The notes under the pieces are model-generated. The model was not told the DNA's origin and ran no database searches. It was given only the letters and a program-made list of their open reading frames with translations. Position numbers and translations under genes: made by a program. 64,000 nucleotides of DNA, taken from assembly GCA_031216445.1 (NCBI GenBank), contig CM062205.1:22771501-22835500 (forward strand). Reading direction: 5' to 3'. Of the stretch, positions 1 to 10,830 are shown piece by piece. This DNA comes from Lateolabrax maculatus. Lineage: Eukaryota; Chordata; Actinopteri; Acropomatiformes; Lateolabracidae. Each line of letters starts with the position of its first letter. Positions within the stretch are counted from its first letter, which is position 1.

Positions 1-100
1 CATCCAAAGACTAGATACAGACTTTTGTCTAAAATATCATTAAAATACAAATTAACTTGAACTAAGCAGCCCAAGACAAAACCACTGAAAGTACACAAAA

Positions 101-407
101 GTGTACGTGCAGAGGTCTCCACATACTTCTTTATGCCTCTCACACGCTCCGACAGTCCCTGAACGCAGCACCGGTCCGGCCCCACTGCGCATGCTCCGAA
201 CACTTTTACTGCGAGCGGCAACTTCACCGGGAGCGTCGCGCGCCCCGCCGCCTGTCGCCCACAACAGCCCGCATCATCATCATCATCATCATCATCATCA
301 CCACCACCACCATCATCATCCTCATCAGCATCAGCAGCATCAGTGTGATGAAGCAGCGCAGGACGGAGACCCTCCTGCTCTGAGACACTGGATCAGCCCG
401 CAGACAG
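101..407 (+). promoter_or_regulatory. lbh: lbh non-coding first exon and CpG-rich promoter-proximal region
   Basis: Positions 150-260 are GC- and CpG-rich, unlike the AT-rich surroundings, as expected for a vertebrate housekeeping/developmental promoter. The palindrome TGCGCATGC at 186-194 is close to an NRF-1 site. The stretch ends at a good donor (CAGACAG|GTACGG, donor GT at 408) and is followed by a 3.2-kb intron leading to the acceptor just before the lbh start codon. In the frame that would join the lbh ATG, a TGA at 349-351 lies upstream with no ATG after it, so this exon appears to be 5' UTR only. The transcription start is not determinable; the left limit is approximate. Confidence 0.5.
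272..342 (+). repeat. CAT/CAC/CAG trinucleotide tract in lbh 5' UTR
   Basis: About ten CAT units, followed by CAC units, then CAT and CAG-containing units. It lies inside the putative 5' UTR exon. In one frame it would read as polyhistidine, but that frame does not join the lbh reading frame, so it is best treated as a transcribed microsatellite. Confidence 0.85.
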
Positions 408-2537
408 GTACGGAGCTTTTATCCGCCTTTTAACCACTCTGCAAACAACCAGACAGTCAAACTGTTATTTTACTTTTATATAAAACTATTCGTTTTATGA
501 CTGAATGCCCGATTGGGTTGATTATTTAAACTGTACCTTGGAGGTGTAGGAAAATCCATAAAACCTGCTTTACCTGGTGGATGCTGTGCACTGGTGATGC
601 TCCTGGTGTGGGATTGTGGGCACTGATCAGCCCGTGTATAAGTGTAGGTGTAGCAGAAGCTGTGTTTTATACACCGGTATTTAAATCTATTAATAGAAGT
701 CTATCTGCTGCCAGCAGTAAACTGGCTACCTGTTGTGTGCCATGCAGGTAAACCTACGCTCCAAACCTGCACACTGGAGGCGTTTATTAATTATACTTGT
801 CTATGTATCAGCATGCATAAAGTTTCTGTGCCATGAGTGCGTCTGAGTCAAAAAATAGAACAGGAAATGTGAATTAGGGCAGCAAACACAGGAGAAATGA
901 AATTAAACTGCAACACAAACAGAGTAGTGGAGCATCTCAGAAGGCTGTGTGGTAAGTAAAGAGGAATATCTCTATATTTAGCCATGGATTGAATTTTATT
1001 TTTATGTCCTTGAGCTGTAAAAACTTACTGGATTTATCTGAGGAAACCTGCAATTGAGGAGGTGGTGTTGCTGTTGGCTCTGATTTAGGAGCAGGAATGG
1101 AAAAAAAAATGTTTGAAGTGCAGCTGGGGCGATAAGAGGAGAGAGAGGAGAGAGCGGCCGTTCTGGCAACATCCCCGTCAATATCCGACATGGGCAGAAA
1201 ATGAAATAGTGGAATTAAACCGATTGTTGAGCAGTCCTGGAGGAGGATGCCAATTTTGGGAACCGCTGCCCCTTTAACTGGAAAGTCTCCACCATGATGA
1301 ATCTCATGATGGACAGAAGAGAGGAGGAATTTTAATCCGTGAGGTCACACCAGATGCACATCTTTCATCCGAAAAGGAAACAGTAAGGATGGAAATGAGA
1401 CAGTGGCTGCAAGGGAAGTCAGTTTTTCTTTGAAAAATAAAACTCAAAACTGCGATTCAACATCAGCAGAACATCAAGGTGCTCCTGTGGGTTTTTTGGA
1501 TTGTACAGTTGGTTTTAGGGCTCCTGCTAACAGTTATCTTCATTATCAGTTAATCTGCCAGTGATTTATTAGTCAATAAAATCAGAAAATAAGGAAGATG
1601 TCAGTCCAAAACCCCCAAATATTCAGATAATTATCAATAAGACAAATAAAAGTAGCAAATCTGCCATTTGACTAATCTCTTAATCGACAAATCGTCTCTA
1701 TTTCTTTCCTTAATCAAGCAACATTTAACAAGTACCATGAAATCTTCACTACAGTAGCACTGACTTTAACACTTTGAAAAGACGATACAAAATAAAACCC
1801 AGTTATCAGTTCAACCCAAAGATTGGATATTTTACATATTTTAAAATGCAAGATGCCATAATTTGAACCACCAGTTGAAACACTTGCTGCTTCATCTTCA
1901 ACCAGCTAAAAAAAAAAAAAGTAAAGTGTCATTAACAACATTTCATCTCTCTGTCGAGGCAGAAGCGAAGCGGCTTCCCGCAGAGTAAACAGGCAGACGT
2001 TAAGACATGAATAACCTTGTTCAGACCTAATGGCTCAAATAAGGAATTATTATTCGGCTGGAGACAGAAAAAAAAAGCAAAGCATGACAGAACCGTCACG
2101 GCTGGCATCAACATTCAAATTCTCGTGTCTGTTACGCTTCACATCACCGCAGGATGAATGCACTTCTCAGAAATAAGATCAGACTGAAATCATGCACAGG
2201 CCTCTTCAGTCTCTACCTTCAGAGCAAAGAAGAAGAAAAAAAACAAAAAAAAAACAACAACATGAGACCGGCTGGAGTGACCGCACAGATTCCCTCCAGA
2301 GAAACAATACGAGCCTCTGATGAGGAATAAAGGCTGTATTGTCTCTGTGCTGCGATGATGAAGGGCAGAAGCAATTCCAGGTTTCACAGAGAAGTCTCAC
2401 AACAGCACGGCCCCGTCCTGACGGCGGTAATTGCTGCGTAACGGCACACATGAATACCCCCAAATCAGCTCTCGGCCTCGTGCGCTCAGGCAAAGTGCAC
2501 TACTCAGACAATCAGAGGCATACAATCTCAATCGCTC

Positions 2538-2551
2538 GTCCCCATGGCAAC
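2538..2551 (+). promoter_or_regulatory. X-box-like (RFX) site in lbh intron 1
   Basis: GTCCCCATGGCAAC fits the X-box pattern RYYNYYN(1-3)RRNRAC exactly, which is the binding pattern of RFX factors. It lies in a stretch (about 2400-2600) of more balanced composition than its surroundings. A single 14-bp match can occur by chance; function is inference. Confidence 0.3.
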
Positions 2552-2939
2552 AGCAACGGCTGGTGTGATTGTATGGAAAGTGGTGTTTCTGATAACTTGT
2601 CACATGTAAAGTCTGCCTTTCACTAGTGAGCAGCAGGCTGGTACTGTCGGCTGTTTTTTTTTTCTTTTTTTCATACAGACAGTAATTATAGATCTTTTAT
2701 TAATAACGGTATCAGTCCAACATTATTCTGCTTTCAGTATTATTTTAAGTGAGTGGTAATGTACGACCAGGTGTCTGTTATCGGCTGCAGCAGGCAGCTG
2801 TTAAAGCTCTAAAAACCCGTTGTCCACCAAACAGCAGACAGACGCAGTTACAGACTAGTGGGCGAAGAAAGTAAAGCATTTAGCAGATAAAGAGCCGGAT
2901 ATTTCTCTCAGGAGCCGGTGGAGACCAAAAACAGAGCTA

Positions 2940-3200
2940 AAAGAGAGTGAATGTTGGACTTACTTTTATCAGAGAGACACAAACACGATTTCAAATGAAT
3001 GATCAGCCCTGTTCAGATCTGGTATTAACATCAGTCCTGCGTGATCCGACCACTCAGGCCACATTCGGAGGTGGTCTGGGACACTCGTGTCCACATTCTT
3101 TCCGAAGTGTGAACGCGAATGTGTCCCAGGTCACATTTAAGGGCCGCCCACTCAGCTGACGTCCTCTGTGTAAGCGGAAGTTGGGCCCCGCCACACAGTG
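2940..3200. repeat. Probable interspersed repeat (MITE-like)
   Basis: The segment from about TCAGATCTGGTATTAACATC to the GC-rich end near 3190 resembles a teleost dispersed family from memory. It is not repeated elsewhere in this window, so the call rests on general resemblance only. Confidence 0.25.
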
Positions 3201-3572
3201 CTCATTGTGTACAATGATATCAGTACAGCAAATATTACAGCTAACTAACAACATTACTAATCAGTAACGACATCTATAATTGTATTAATATAGGCGCCTT
3301 ATAGTTAATGTTGGTTTTGTCTTCTTTGCTGTGGAAAACATTAACGTTACCGCACAGTGAAATCAGTTCATATCAGCTCTGCCCGACAGCAAAACAAGCG
3401 TTAACAACTGTTATTTTTTTTTAGAAGAAAACTCCACAGGGCACCTTTAAGAAAATCCTTATAAATGTTTCATTAACGTTGCCAAAATGATACCTGAGTT
3501 ATTGTACGGATACAAAAACACTGTAGGAACAGTTTACTGACGGGCGATCATCAGCATGTGTTGTCCTCCAGG

Positions 3573-3650
3573 ATGACCGAGGTGATGAACTCTCTGGAGC
3601 CAGGCACGGAGGACTTCAGCGGGGGTGGAGCGGCAGCAGATCAGGACGCA
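3573..3650 (+). CDS. lbh: lbh coding exon 1 (residues 1-26)
   Basis: The acceptor AG ends at 3571, one G follows, then ATG. It encodes MTEVMNSLEPGTEDF and ends in an Ala/Asp stretch at GACGCA. The next bases GTATCCTT form a U12-type donor in phase 0. If translation continued, the next residues would be V-S-F-Q, similar to LSYQ of mammalian LBH (from memory), so the exon could end at 3662 instead, but the following ATGTGC is not a standard donor. Confidence 0.75.
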
Positions 3651-6600
3651 GTATCCTTCCAGATGTGCGTGAATATGTGTGTTTAGATTATTTCAAAGCA
3701 GCCTCGTATTATTTGAGTAGAAAGCATACAGTGGTGAGTCACAGGAGTGATGAGCAAGAGTAAAATGTGGGCTGACGCGACTGAGGTCATTAGTTGGACT
3801 CAGTCCTGCTGTGAGTAAATGGTACGTGTCTTATCCAGCTGAGCTAAAAGGACAAGTGAGTTATCATCTGCTACTGTACGATTTATTTTCTAAACATAAT
3901 GCATCATCATTAAGTGTAAAGAGTGATCACTCGTGCTGTATTATTTATTTATAGTGCCAGTAAGATGTTTTGTATGATAAATTCTCCCGATTTGTCTCTG
4001 TGATGCTGTTTTTTAACTTGTTTGTCTGATATCTACTGAAAGGGACTTTCTTTGGGCTCAAGAAAACTACAACAAAATGGACTGAAAACAGGATGTTTGT
4101 AATGCATTTTCATTGTATTTTCTTTTTTTTAGGTGGCATATAACCACTGAAGTTAGTACCTGTTTTCCATTCAAATGTAGTAATGTAAGTGCAGTTAAAT
4201 CAATAGTTATAGGACATAAACAAACAATTTTGTCCAATAGACCTCCCAATGTCTTTTGTCCTGCAAATAACCAGGATTGGTATGTATATGGCTGTTTAGA
4301 GAATTCATAAGTTTGGTCTTGGAAAAACACATTTTCCATATTTTGCAAATATATGACGATAAAAGGTACAAGGTCTGTCTCAATACCCACAATCCCTTAC
4401 AACAAGAAAAGGTTCATGACGTGATGGACATGAATACAAATCAGATGTTAGTGTGATTCTGCCTAGTGTTCATATTAAATATGTCTATCAGTTATTGCAT
4501 GCAGTACATATTATAATAGCTGTGAAATTCAAGAATTCTGTTGAGTTTGAAACACAATGAATAATACAAATTTTCAAATATACAAACCTGCCAGTAAACT
4601 GTTCATAGAACTTCTCTCGTTTGCAATAACAGAAGCAATTAAACTTGTAGTACTAGCACTTTATGGGACTCAGTTAAGATGGCTATTATCCCTAATGACA
4701 TATATTGATATTATAAACATAACTGTAGGGGAAACAGTATTATAGTATATAAGCTTTCTTCTTGCATGTTTAAATATATGCATCAGAGCTTGATGGAATC
4801 ATTGAATCATTAGAGGGAACATATTTTCACCTCAGTTCATGTCGTCCAGTGTGGATCTGCATCTGTCTGCCTCTGGTCGGCTCTTTCCATTGACCTTATT
4901 CGCGTTCATGCTGCCTCTAAGTACCACTTGACGTTTTGAAATGCAGCTGAACAGCAATATTCACCACATCTGCTATAAAAATTGGGGTTTGGGGCCAATA
5001 AAGCTGTTAGAAACTATTTGAGTTCAGACACTTGTGCTTTATTTTAAAGTAGACATTCTGCCTAGAACGTTTTTATTTTATCCTTTAGTTTGATCTAATT
5101 AAGATTGTGCGGCCTGCAATTTGCAACTTTAGATATTATTTCCTCTCCTATTGATTTTTACATTAAACTAATCAAAATGCACAATTTGTGGCCCATGCAT
5201 GAGCAAGATTCAGAGCTTGATGGAGGGTATTTTAGTAGACATAATGGTAGTCCTTATTTTGTAAGACTAAGGAGTCACTGCAGTCAGCACTGAAGAATCA
5301 CGCTCAGACTTTGGTAAAAGTTGCTTTTAGCTTCTTCATACAAAACCCAAGACCCAGGTTTATACATCCATGTTAGACCTTAAAATAGAAAACATATCAT
5401 TTCAAGCACATCTGAAGTTAGAGATCAAAGTAACAAATCAGTGAAGTCTTTCATCTGATGCACACATTTTTCCTAATCCGATTTTTAACGCATTGTTCTT
5501 TCACGTGAATATGTGAGTAATGATGCTCTTATCCCCTCCCCCCAATATGAAAACCCTTCAGTTAACCTTACATAAGCCTCCAACAGATATTCCCAGATAC
5601 CCATGAAAGGTATCCAAAGTTGTCCAAGAGGCTTCCCTCCATCGTGGTAGAGCCGACGGACGGAGCCGAGGTGGAGAGCGGCGAGCTCCGCTGGCCGCCG
5701 GACGAGCCGAGCTCCCCGGACGCCCAAACTGAGAGGCAGAGTGCAGAGGAAGAAACTGCAGGTGAGGACGAGTGGGACGTCACTGAAAGGTGGTTTTCTT
5801 TGGTCTGAAGCCACGGTGGAAAGGTTGACCTTGTTTCCATTTAAACTGGCCAGTTACAAGTGAACCAGGACTTGTACAGAAACGTCAAAAGTAGAAGTAA
5901 TCAAATCTTGTATTTAAGTAAAAGTAGCAATACAACCATGTAAAAATACTCTATTACATGTAAAAGTCCTGCAGTAAAGTACAGAAGTATTAGCTGTAAA
6001 ATTTACTTGGAGAATCAAAAGTACTCGTTCTGCAGGTGGAGCTAGTTTGAACTATGTAATGTACACTTTGGTGGTTCAGTACAGTGGTTCCCAACCTAGG
6101 GCTCAGCCCCCTCCAAAGGGTCACAAGATAAATCTGAGGGGTCGTGAAATGATTAATGACGGAGGAAAGAGGGAAAAAAAACAAGTTCTGATACACAAAT
6201 CTGTATTAAGTTTTTGGGCTTTTCTCCAGTCGTTGATTTTCTGTGAAATATCTATTTGAATGAAACCATCTGAGAGGTTTAGAGGGGAAATCTCTCTTTG
6301 GTGGATCTGCTAACAACTCATAGACACCTGAAACGTGATAAAGAGCCCCAACCAGACACTGGAAATCCTCAAGTAAAGTACCTCAAAATCATTAGTACTT
6401 GAGTAAAAGTTTTTAGTTACTTTCCACCAGTTGCTGTTCAAACCAGATGATCATAAATTGAGTGCTGTCTTTTGAGCGTCAGAGATGAACATCCGTCACT
6501 TTACACCCAGAAAAGGTTATTTCCTGTGATGACTTCCTGCAGTTATGCTAATGAGGCACTTTGCAGTCATTCTCAAAAAGAGGAAACAACAGATATACTT

Positions 6601-7669
6601 TGGTGTAATAGTTTGCACAGAGTTGAAAGATAAATTGTAGTATCGAGTCTAAACATTTGTCACTGTAACTGGAGTCATACAACTCAGGATAAATACCATT
6701 TTCCACTTAGTGGGAATCATTAGGGAACATATTTTCACCTCAGTTCATGCCGTCCAGTGTGAGTCTGAGTCCGTCTGCCTCTGCTCGGCTCTTTCCATTG
6801 ACTTTATTAGCATTCATGCTGCCTCTAAGTACCACTTGATGTTGTGAAATGCAGCTGAACAGCAATATTCACCACATTCGCCATAAAAATTGGGGTTTGG
6901 AAGCATGCAGGGACTCTGTAGGATTCAGAACTTTATCTACAATTTCCAAGCGACAATCGTTGTCACAGTGTGTTATTGCCACCGTTTGCGATCTGTGAAA
7001 CTCCTGCTTGTTAAAGAATATGATCAAAAAATTGCGGCAGATACTAATATCAATATTTAGAGTCTAAAAATTGGATAATAATATATTCCAGTCAATACTA
7101 ATTTTTCTGCCACACAAGCGCTGTTTCTGTAAGGATGGTTGGTCTGCCACTTTGTGTCCAGACTGAAATATTTCTACAACTATTGGATGGATTGTCGTGA
7201 AATTTTGTGCAGACATTAATGGAGCCCAGACAATGAATCCTAATGTGATCCCCTGACTTTTCCTCTAGCGGCAGACATGTGGAGGTTGACATTTCAGTGA
7301 CTTGTCTCAACAACTATTAGATGGAATGCCATGACATTTTGTACAGATATTCATGATCCCCCAGAATGAATTGTAGTAACTTTGGTGATCAAGCTTGTAA
7401 TTTGTCCAATATTTTGGTTTATGACCAGATCCTTGCAAAGATAATGACATAAAGGAGCTGCAGTGGTAACTAGATCTGTAAAATTGTTGAAATTTAGCTT
7501 TCTCTTCCTGTTCTCTCCTTCACTTTTCTGTAACCTACACAAAAACAAAATAAAACAAATCAAAGTGAGATCTAATCCAGTAATTCTGCATGATTTTCCA
7601 GATGAGGAGCAGTCGAATGACGGCGTGGATGAAGAGGCTTCAGGGGCGGAGATGCAAGACTCCAACTGA
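3573..7669 (+). CDS. lbh: LBH, limb bud and heart development protein (3 coding exons)
   Basis: Joined exons 3573-3650, 5587-5761 and 7602-7669 give 106 aa plus stop, close to the roughly 105 aa of mammalian LBH. Recognisable LBH features are the N-terminal MTEVM, an IFPD motif at about residue 27, and the family signature RLPSIVVEP followed by VESGELRWPP in the second exon. The C-terminal third is acidic (runs of E and D) and ends QDSN. LBH is a small, largely disordered nuclear/cytoplasmic transcription cofactor linked to limb, heart and mammary development and to Wnt signalling (family knowledge). The start is chosen because ATG follows the acceptor by one base and no in-frame ATG exists in the upstream exon. 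The middle region is diverged from mammalian LBH, so an lbh-like paralogue cannot be excluded. The exon 1 end is debatable (see the U12 intron). Confidence 0.85.
3651..5586 (+). other. lbh: lbh intron 2, probable U12-type (minor spliceosome) intron
   Basis: The donor GTATCCTT at 3651 matches the U12 5' splice consensus exactly. Near the 3' end AACCTTACA (5564-5572) resembles the U12 branch site, with the candidate branch A about 16 nt from the AG at 5585-5586. There is no polypyrimidine tract before the AG, as is usual for this class. The intron joins the exons in frame. It also contains one copy of a duplicated block of about 190 bp (4790-4988). Confidence 0.55.
4790..4988 (+). repeat. Duplicated block, copy 1 (lbh intron 2)
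   Basis: Shares with 6711-6902 a near-continuous stretch: both contain ACATATTTTCACCTCAGTTC, CGGCTCTTTCCATTGAC, CATGCTGCCTCTAAGTACCA and AAAAATTGGGGTTT, in the same order and orientation. The two differ at scattered positions, suggesting an older duplication or two copies of an interspersed repeat. Confidence 0.8.
5587..5761 (+). CDS. lbh: lbh coding exon 2 (LBH signature)
   Basis: Starts ATA TTC CCA GAT (IFPD) after CCAACAG and ends GCA G before GTGAGG at 5762. It carries RLPSIVVEPTDG and VESGELRWPPDEP, the conserved core of the family, then a Ser/Pro and Glu-rich tail. Exon length is 175 nt, from phase 0 to phase 1. Confidence 0.88.
5875..6435 (+). mobile_element. hAT-like MITE with a nested CAGTGGTTCCCAAC element
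   Basis: Both ends carry the aaagtagcaatac / gtacttgagtaaaagt vocabulary and the terminus TTTCCACCAG seen in the other copies at 8762, 16731, 30960, 47527, 48445 and 57421. Inside, from about 6078, lies CAGTGGTTCCCAACCTAGG plus an ATGATTAATGA stretch also found near 31315 and 45207, i.e. a second repeat nested in or fused to the first. Non-autonomous: no transposase is visible. Confidence 0.6.
6711..6902 (+). repeat. Duplicated block, copy 2 (lbh intron 3)
   Basis: Partner of 4790-4988, same orientation, about 1.9 kb away and separated by coding exon 2. Both copies carry GCAGCTGAACAGCAATATTC near the right end. Confidence 0.8.
7115..7400. repeat. Interspersed repeat with two internal half-repeats
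   Basis: CAACTATTGGATGGATTG appears at about 7178 and a variant CAACTATTAGATGGAATG at about 7310, each followed by a similar segment (AAATTTTGTGCAGACATT / ACATTTTGTACAGATATT). The same arrangement recurs at 20965-21240 and, more degraded, at about 12600-12810. It resembles a common teleost family; class unknown. Confidence 0.65.
7602..7669 (+). CDS. lbh: lbh coding exon 3 (C-terminus and stop)
   Basis: The acceptor TTTTCCAG ends at 7601. The split codon G|AT gives Asp, then an acidic tail ending EMQDSN and TGA at 7667-7669. The phase fits exon 2. Confidence 0.85.
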
Positions 7670-8615
7670 ACAAACTCTCCTCCCGCGTAATCCACTGTTA
7701 CTGTGAGTGTGTCCGCACTTGGAGGAATGAAACAGAGTCAAGTAGAAGAGCACTGATAGAAAGACGACGGCGACAGAGGAGGAAAGGTAGAAAAAACAGA
7801 TTCCCAGACCCCAGCTCACGGGCTTGGAGCCAGAGTCATGTCGCCACCTCCTTAAATAAATTTCCAGAAGGTGTTGGCTGTTTTGTTTTCATGAGAGTCC
7901 GTCTGCCTGGAAGTGAACAAAATATACTGGGCAGCAAACATGTTTTTAATGTCAGAATTTGAAGTGCAGAGACAATATGTGATCTCCAGTTTAAATATGA
8001 TTGTTCTCACGTTTCCAGCTTTGTGGTTTTATAGTATAGATTTTGAATCTGGCTCCAAGCCCTCGCCGTCCAGATGCTCACGATATCACGTCTGATCTGG
8101 ACAGATGTTTCTAAATGCTGTCTTAAGTATTTAGCTCATGTGTGCCATACTACTACTAATGGTAGCTACTGTATTTTGTGCACAGTTTTTACATTAACTT
8201 TAGATGTAAACTCGATCACTGTGTGTTCAGTGCTGACTGCTGTAGTTTGGTGATCTTTGGTCTCACTATTCACTTTGTAATAATAGCTACGGTGTTTTAA
8301 AGAGCAGTATTTGATTAAGAAAGCCTTCATAACTTTATTCGATGTTATTAGGATTTGTTCTTTAATATAGTATAATATGTAAGCATTGTCTTCATACAGT
8401 AGGTGTTAAAGGGAATGTAACTGTGTTCTGTTTTACTTAAGATATTGGAGCAATATGTTCACAGGAATATAAAGGCAGTACATTTTGTTACAGTCTACAG
8501 AAGTACAAATAACCAGTATATTTTAGATGTGTGTCGCTTGTCACAGACATGATATTTTTTAAAATACTGGAAGCCTAAATTATTGCACAAGTAATAAACA
8601 TTTTCAAAATTCGTA
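7670..8615 (+). other. lbh: lbh 3' UTR
   Basis: AT-rich, no open frame of note, continuous with the last coding exon. The first convincing polyadenylation hexamer downstream is AATAAA at 8593-8598, so the mRNA probably ends about 8615. Confidence 0.5.
8593..8598 (+). terminator. lbh: Putative lbh polyadenylation signal AATAAA
   Basis: AATAAA within CAAGTAATAAACATTT, about 920 nt after the stop, followed by a moderately U-rich stretch. Position only; cleavage is not demonstrated. Confidence 0.5.
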
Positions 8616-8761
8616 AAACGTTCTTTAATTCATTGTCCCTGTGGTTTGTGATGGTCAAAGGGAAGATTACAGTAAGTTTACTCTGATTGGTTGAGATTCT
8701 TTGTCTCCTAGAAGTGAAAAAGTCTTTGGCGTTTAATGACGTCTGTACTTCCTCAAGTGTA

Positions 8762-9270
8762 GTGGTGGAAGAAGTACTCAGACTTTTTACTTAAGTAAAA
8801 GTAGCAATACCACAGTGTTAACTACTGCTGCAAGTAAAAGGCCTGCATTCAAAATCTTACTTAAGTAAAAGTACAAAAGTCTTAGCATCAAAATATTCAG
8901 ATGTTAGCAGATAGCAAATCTAACCTCGCAGAACATAAACGTGGTTTTAAACAGCTTTAACTGTCTCTGCTGTCAGTAAAATATAACATTTTCCTTCAAA
9001 GTACCAAAAGTAAAAGTAGTCATTCAAATAGAATGGAATAGAAAATACTTTGTCTACTTTTTGCATGAAAAGGTAAAACTTTGTCTTTGCTTCCATGTGC
9101 ATAAATCTGCTATTATACATTTCAGGCTAATTATATATTATATTATTGGATTATGCATTACGTATACATCACAGAGTCATTAAGTAGCTTAATACTGAAA
9201 ATACTGATGTAAAGCACAAGAACCGTAACATTGCACTACAGTACAGTACTTGAGTTACATTCACCACTGT
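8762..9270 (+). mobile_element. hAT-like MITE, near-complete copy
   Basis: Begins GTAGTGGTGGAAGAAGTACT and ends in TTCACCACTG, imperfect terminal inverted repeats. The interior has TTACTTAAGTAAAAGTAG and repeated AAGTAAAAGTA words. About 500 bp and non-coding. This family is widespread in percomorph genomes (from memory). Confidence 0.65.
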
Positions 9271-10385
9271 TAAAGTGCTGTTGGTCTTTACTGATGCTGG
9301 GACACATCTGGATCTTGTTATCTGTGTCGCAACAAACGACAATATGACTTTTGATCACAAAGGGAAGAAAAACTCCAAAACAGTTGTATTAAAAGAGCCC
9401 TGATATAATATCAGCTGATATTATCAGATTAAAATTCATTTAGTTTTTATTTTGACTCGTACTTATTTGAAAAAGGATACATTTAAACTTTATTTATTTG
9501 TCTGCCGTGACAGCACCACCTTCAGAAAATTTAGTTTGGTTCTGATGTACGATATTTTAATGTTTTCTTAAATATTTATTAATTATGTCGGTGCTGTAAT
9601 TTGATTGGTCTAAAATAAGAAATAGCCTCACAAACAGCTGGCCAGCTATCTTTGTACCATCTGCGATCCGAGCGATTCCTGCGTGATTCAGTGCACGTGG
9701 GTAATGTGCAGAGTGCTGAGGCTACAGGTCATTGAGCATCGCCACAACTGACCCGTCAAAGAGAGACAGCTAATGCTGACAGCTTTCAGTGTGCATGGGC
9801 TGCCGAGGACTCTGCAGGTGTTGAAACGACATGAATGAGAAGTAATGTCTAGCTTGCAGTGGAAGCTTCTGAAGCTTTATCTGCTCTCATGCTGCTTTGT
9901 CACTTTGCTTTTTGAGGCATGAGAACAAAAGGTCTTGCGATGTCAGTCAGCGGTCAGGGCGTTCTAGTTAGAGAAAGTAAAGTAGTGACTGGAAGGTGAA
10001 ATCTGAAAGCCTCAAATCTCAGCAGCCGGTGAAGAAATCTTTGTTTTTTGAAAAACAGCCTTATCAAACATCTGCAGGTACATTGTGTTTTCTTTAGATA
10101 AGAAAAAGTTCTACTTTCACTTCCTTTTACAAAAAGGAAGTATTTTTCATCAAATCAGTGATAAACTGAGCCTTTTATAAAGATCAATCAGAATAAGAGC
10201 TCATGTTAACACATCTTAATTTGAAAGGGCTGGTTTAAACATTCAGAATCCAATCAAAGGATAAAAATCTTGTAACGTTCTTTATGATTACGTCGGGCAT
10301 TTAAAACATCTTTATACGTTTGCTCCCTTGAAGGAAGACAGAGATGATCTGCTGGAAACACTCTGTTGTTGTTTGGCATTTTCAC
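9271..10385. other. Intergenic, nothing recognised
   Basis: No exon-like open frame with matching splice sites and no repeat shared with the rest of the window. The stretch 9640-9830 is less AT-rich than its surroundings and could be tested for conservation. Confidence 0.4.
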
Positions 10386-10389
10386 TCAC

Positions 10390-10830
10390 GAACCAGTTAA
10401 GCGGTTTGGTGGCCATCGGCAGGAAGGATCTCCTGTGGCGCTCGGTGGAACACTTTGGGGCTATACAGTAAGTCTCTGGCTGAGGAGGCTCGTCTTCTCA
10501 ACCAGCATGTCGTGGAGGGGGTGGGAAACAAACCAACTTGGACAGCAGCCTCGTCCCCGCCGCCGCCTCCAGAGGGTCGCTCCGTCCCCGGCAGACGGCA
10601 GCTTAAAAAGACAGCGCTTGCCACCGCAGACAGGAAGTAGAGTCGGCTCCGGCCCTTCTCTCAGAGGGCCCCCATGTTCCCAGCCCACTCTAATCTGTCG
10701 TCCAGTTGCACTCCGAGGTATTTCTAGCTGTGAACCACTTGACATTCTCCGCCTGGATGGATGCAGGGGTCAGAGGAGTCCACAGTCGACTGCAGATGGT
10801 TCAATCTGAACCTCCCAACAAAGACGTCCA
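10390..10830 (-). pseudogene. Decayed 3' end of a LINE reverse-transcriptase ORF
   Basis: Read on the - strand and allowing frameshifts, fragments follow in the order typical of the C-terminal part of fish LINE ORF2 proteins. First comes a LGVQLDDRLEWAGN-like stretch (near 10,710-10,680), then REKGRSRLYFL-like, then HDMLVEKTSLLSQRL (about 10,510-10,470), then a RRSFLP-like segment near 10,420. Known intact elements end this way (family knowledge). Frameshifts and stops break it, so it is non-functional. The long open frames on both strands here come from this GC-rich relic. Confidence 0.6.

Larger units (their letters stand above)
408..3571 (+). other. lbh: lbh intron 1 (non-coding)
   Basis: Runs from donor GTACGG at 408 to the acceptor CTCCAG ending at 3571. 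No coding exon recognised. It contains A-rich runs (about 1910-1921, 2236-2260), an X-box-like site at 2538 and a probable interspersed repeat at about 2940-3200. Confidence 0.55.
5762..7601 (+). other. lbh: lbh intron 3 (non-coding, repeat-filled)
   Basis: Donor GTGAGG at 5762, acceptor TTTTCCAG ending at 7601. It is mostly repeats: a hAT-like MITE with a nested second element (5875-6435), copy 2 of the duplicated block (6711-6902) and a tandem-structured interspersed repeat (7115-7400). Confidence 0.6.

Noticed and set aside
101..433. 110-aa open frame with a polyhistidine run
   Set aside because: It is the translated CAT repeat. The frame does not join the lbh coding frame, and the region is best explained as promoter and 5' UTR.
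10366..10809. 147-aa open frame on the + strand
   Set aside because: It is the antisense shadow of the decayed LINE fragment on the - strand.
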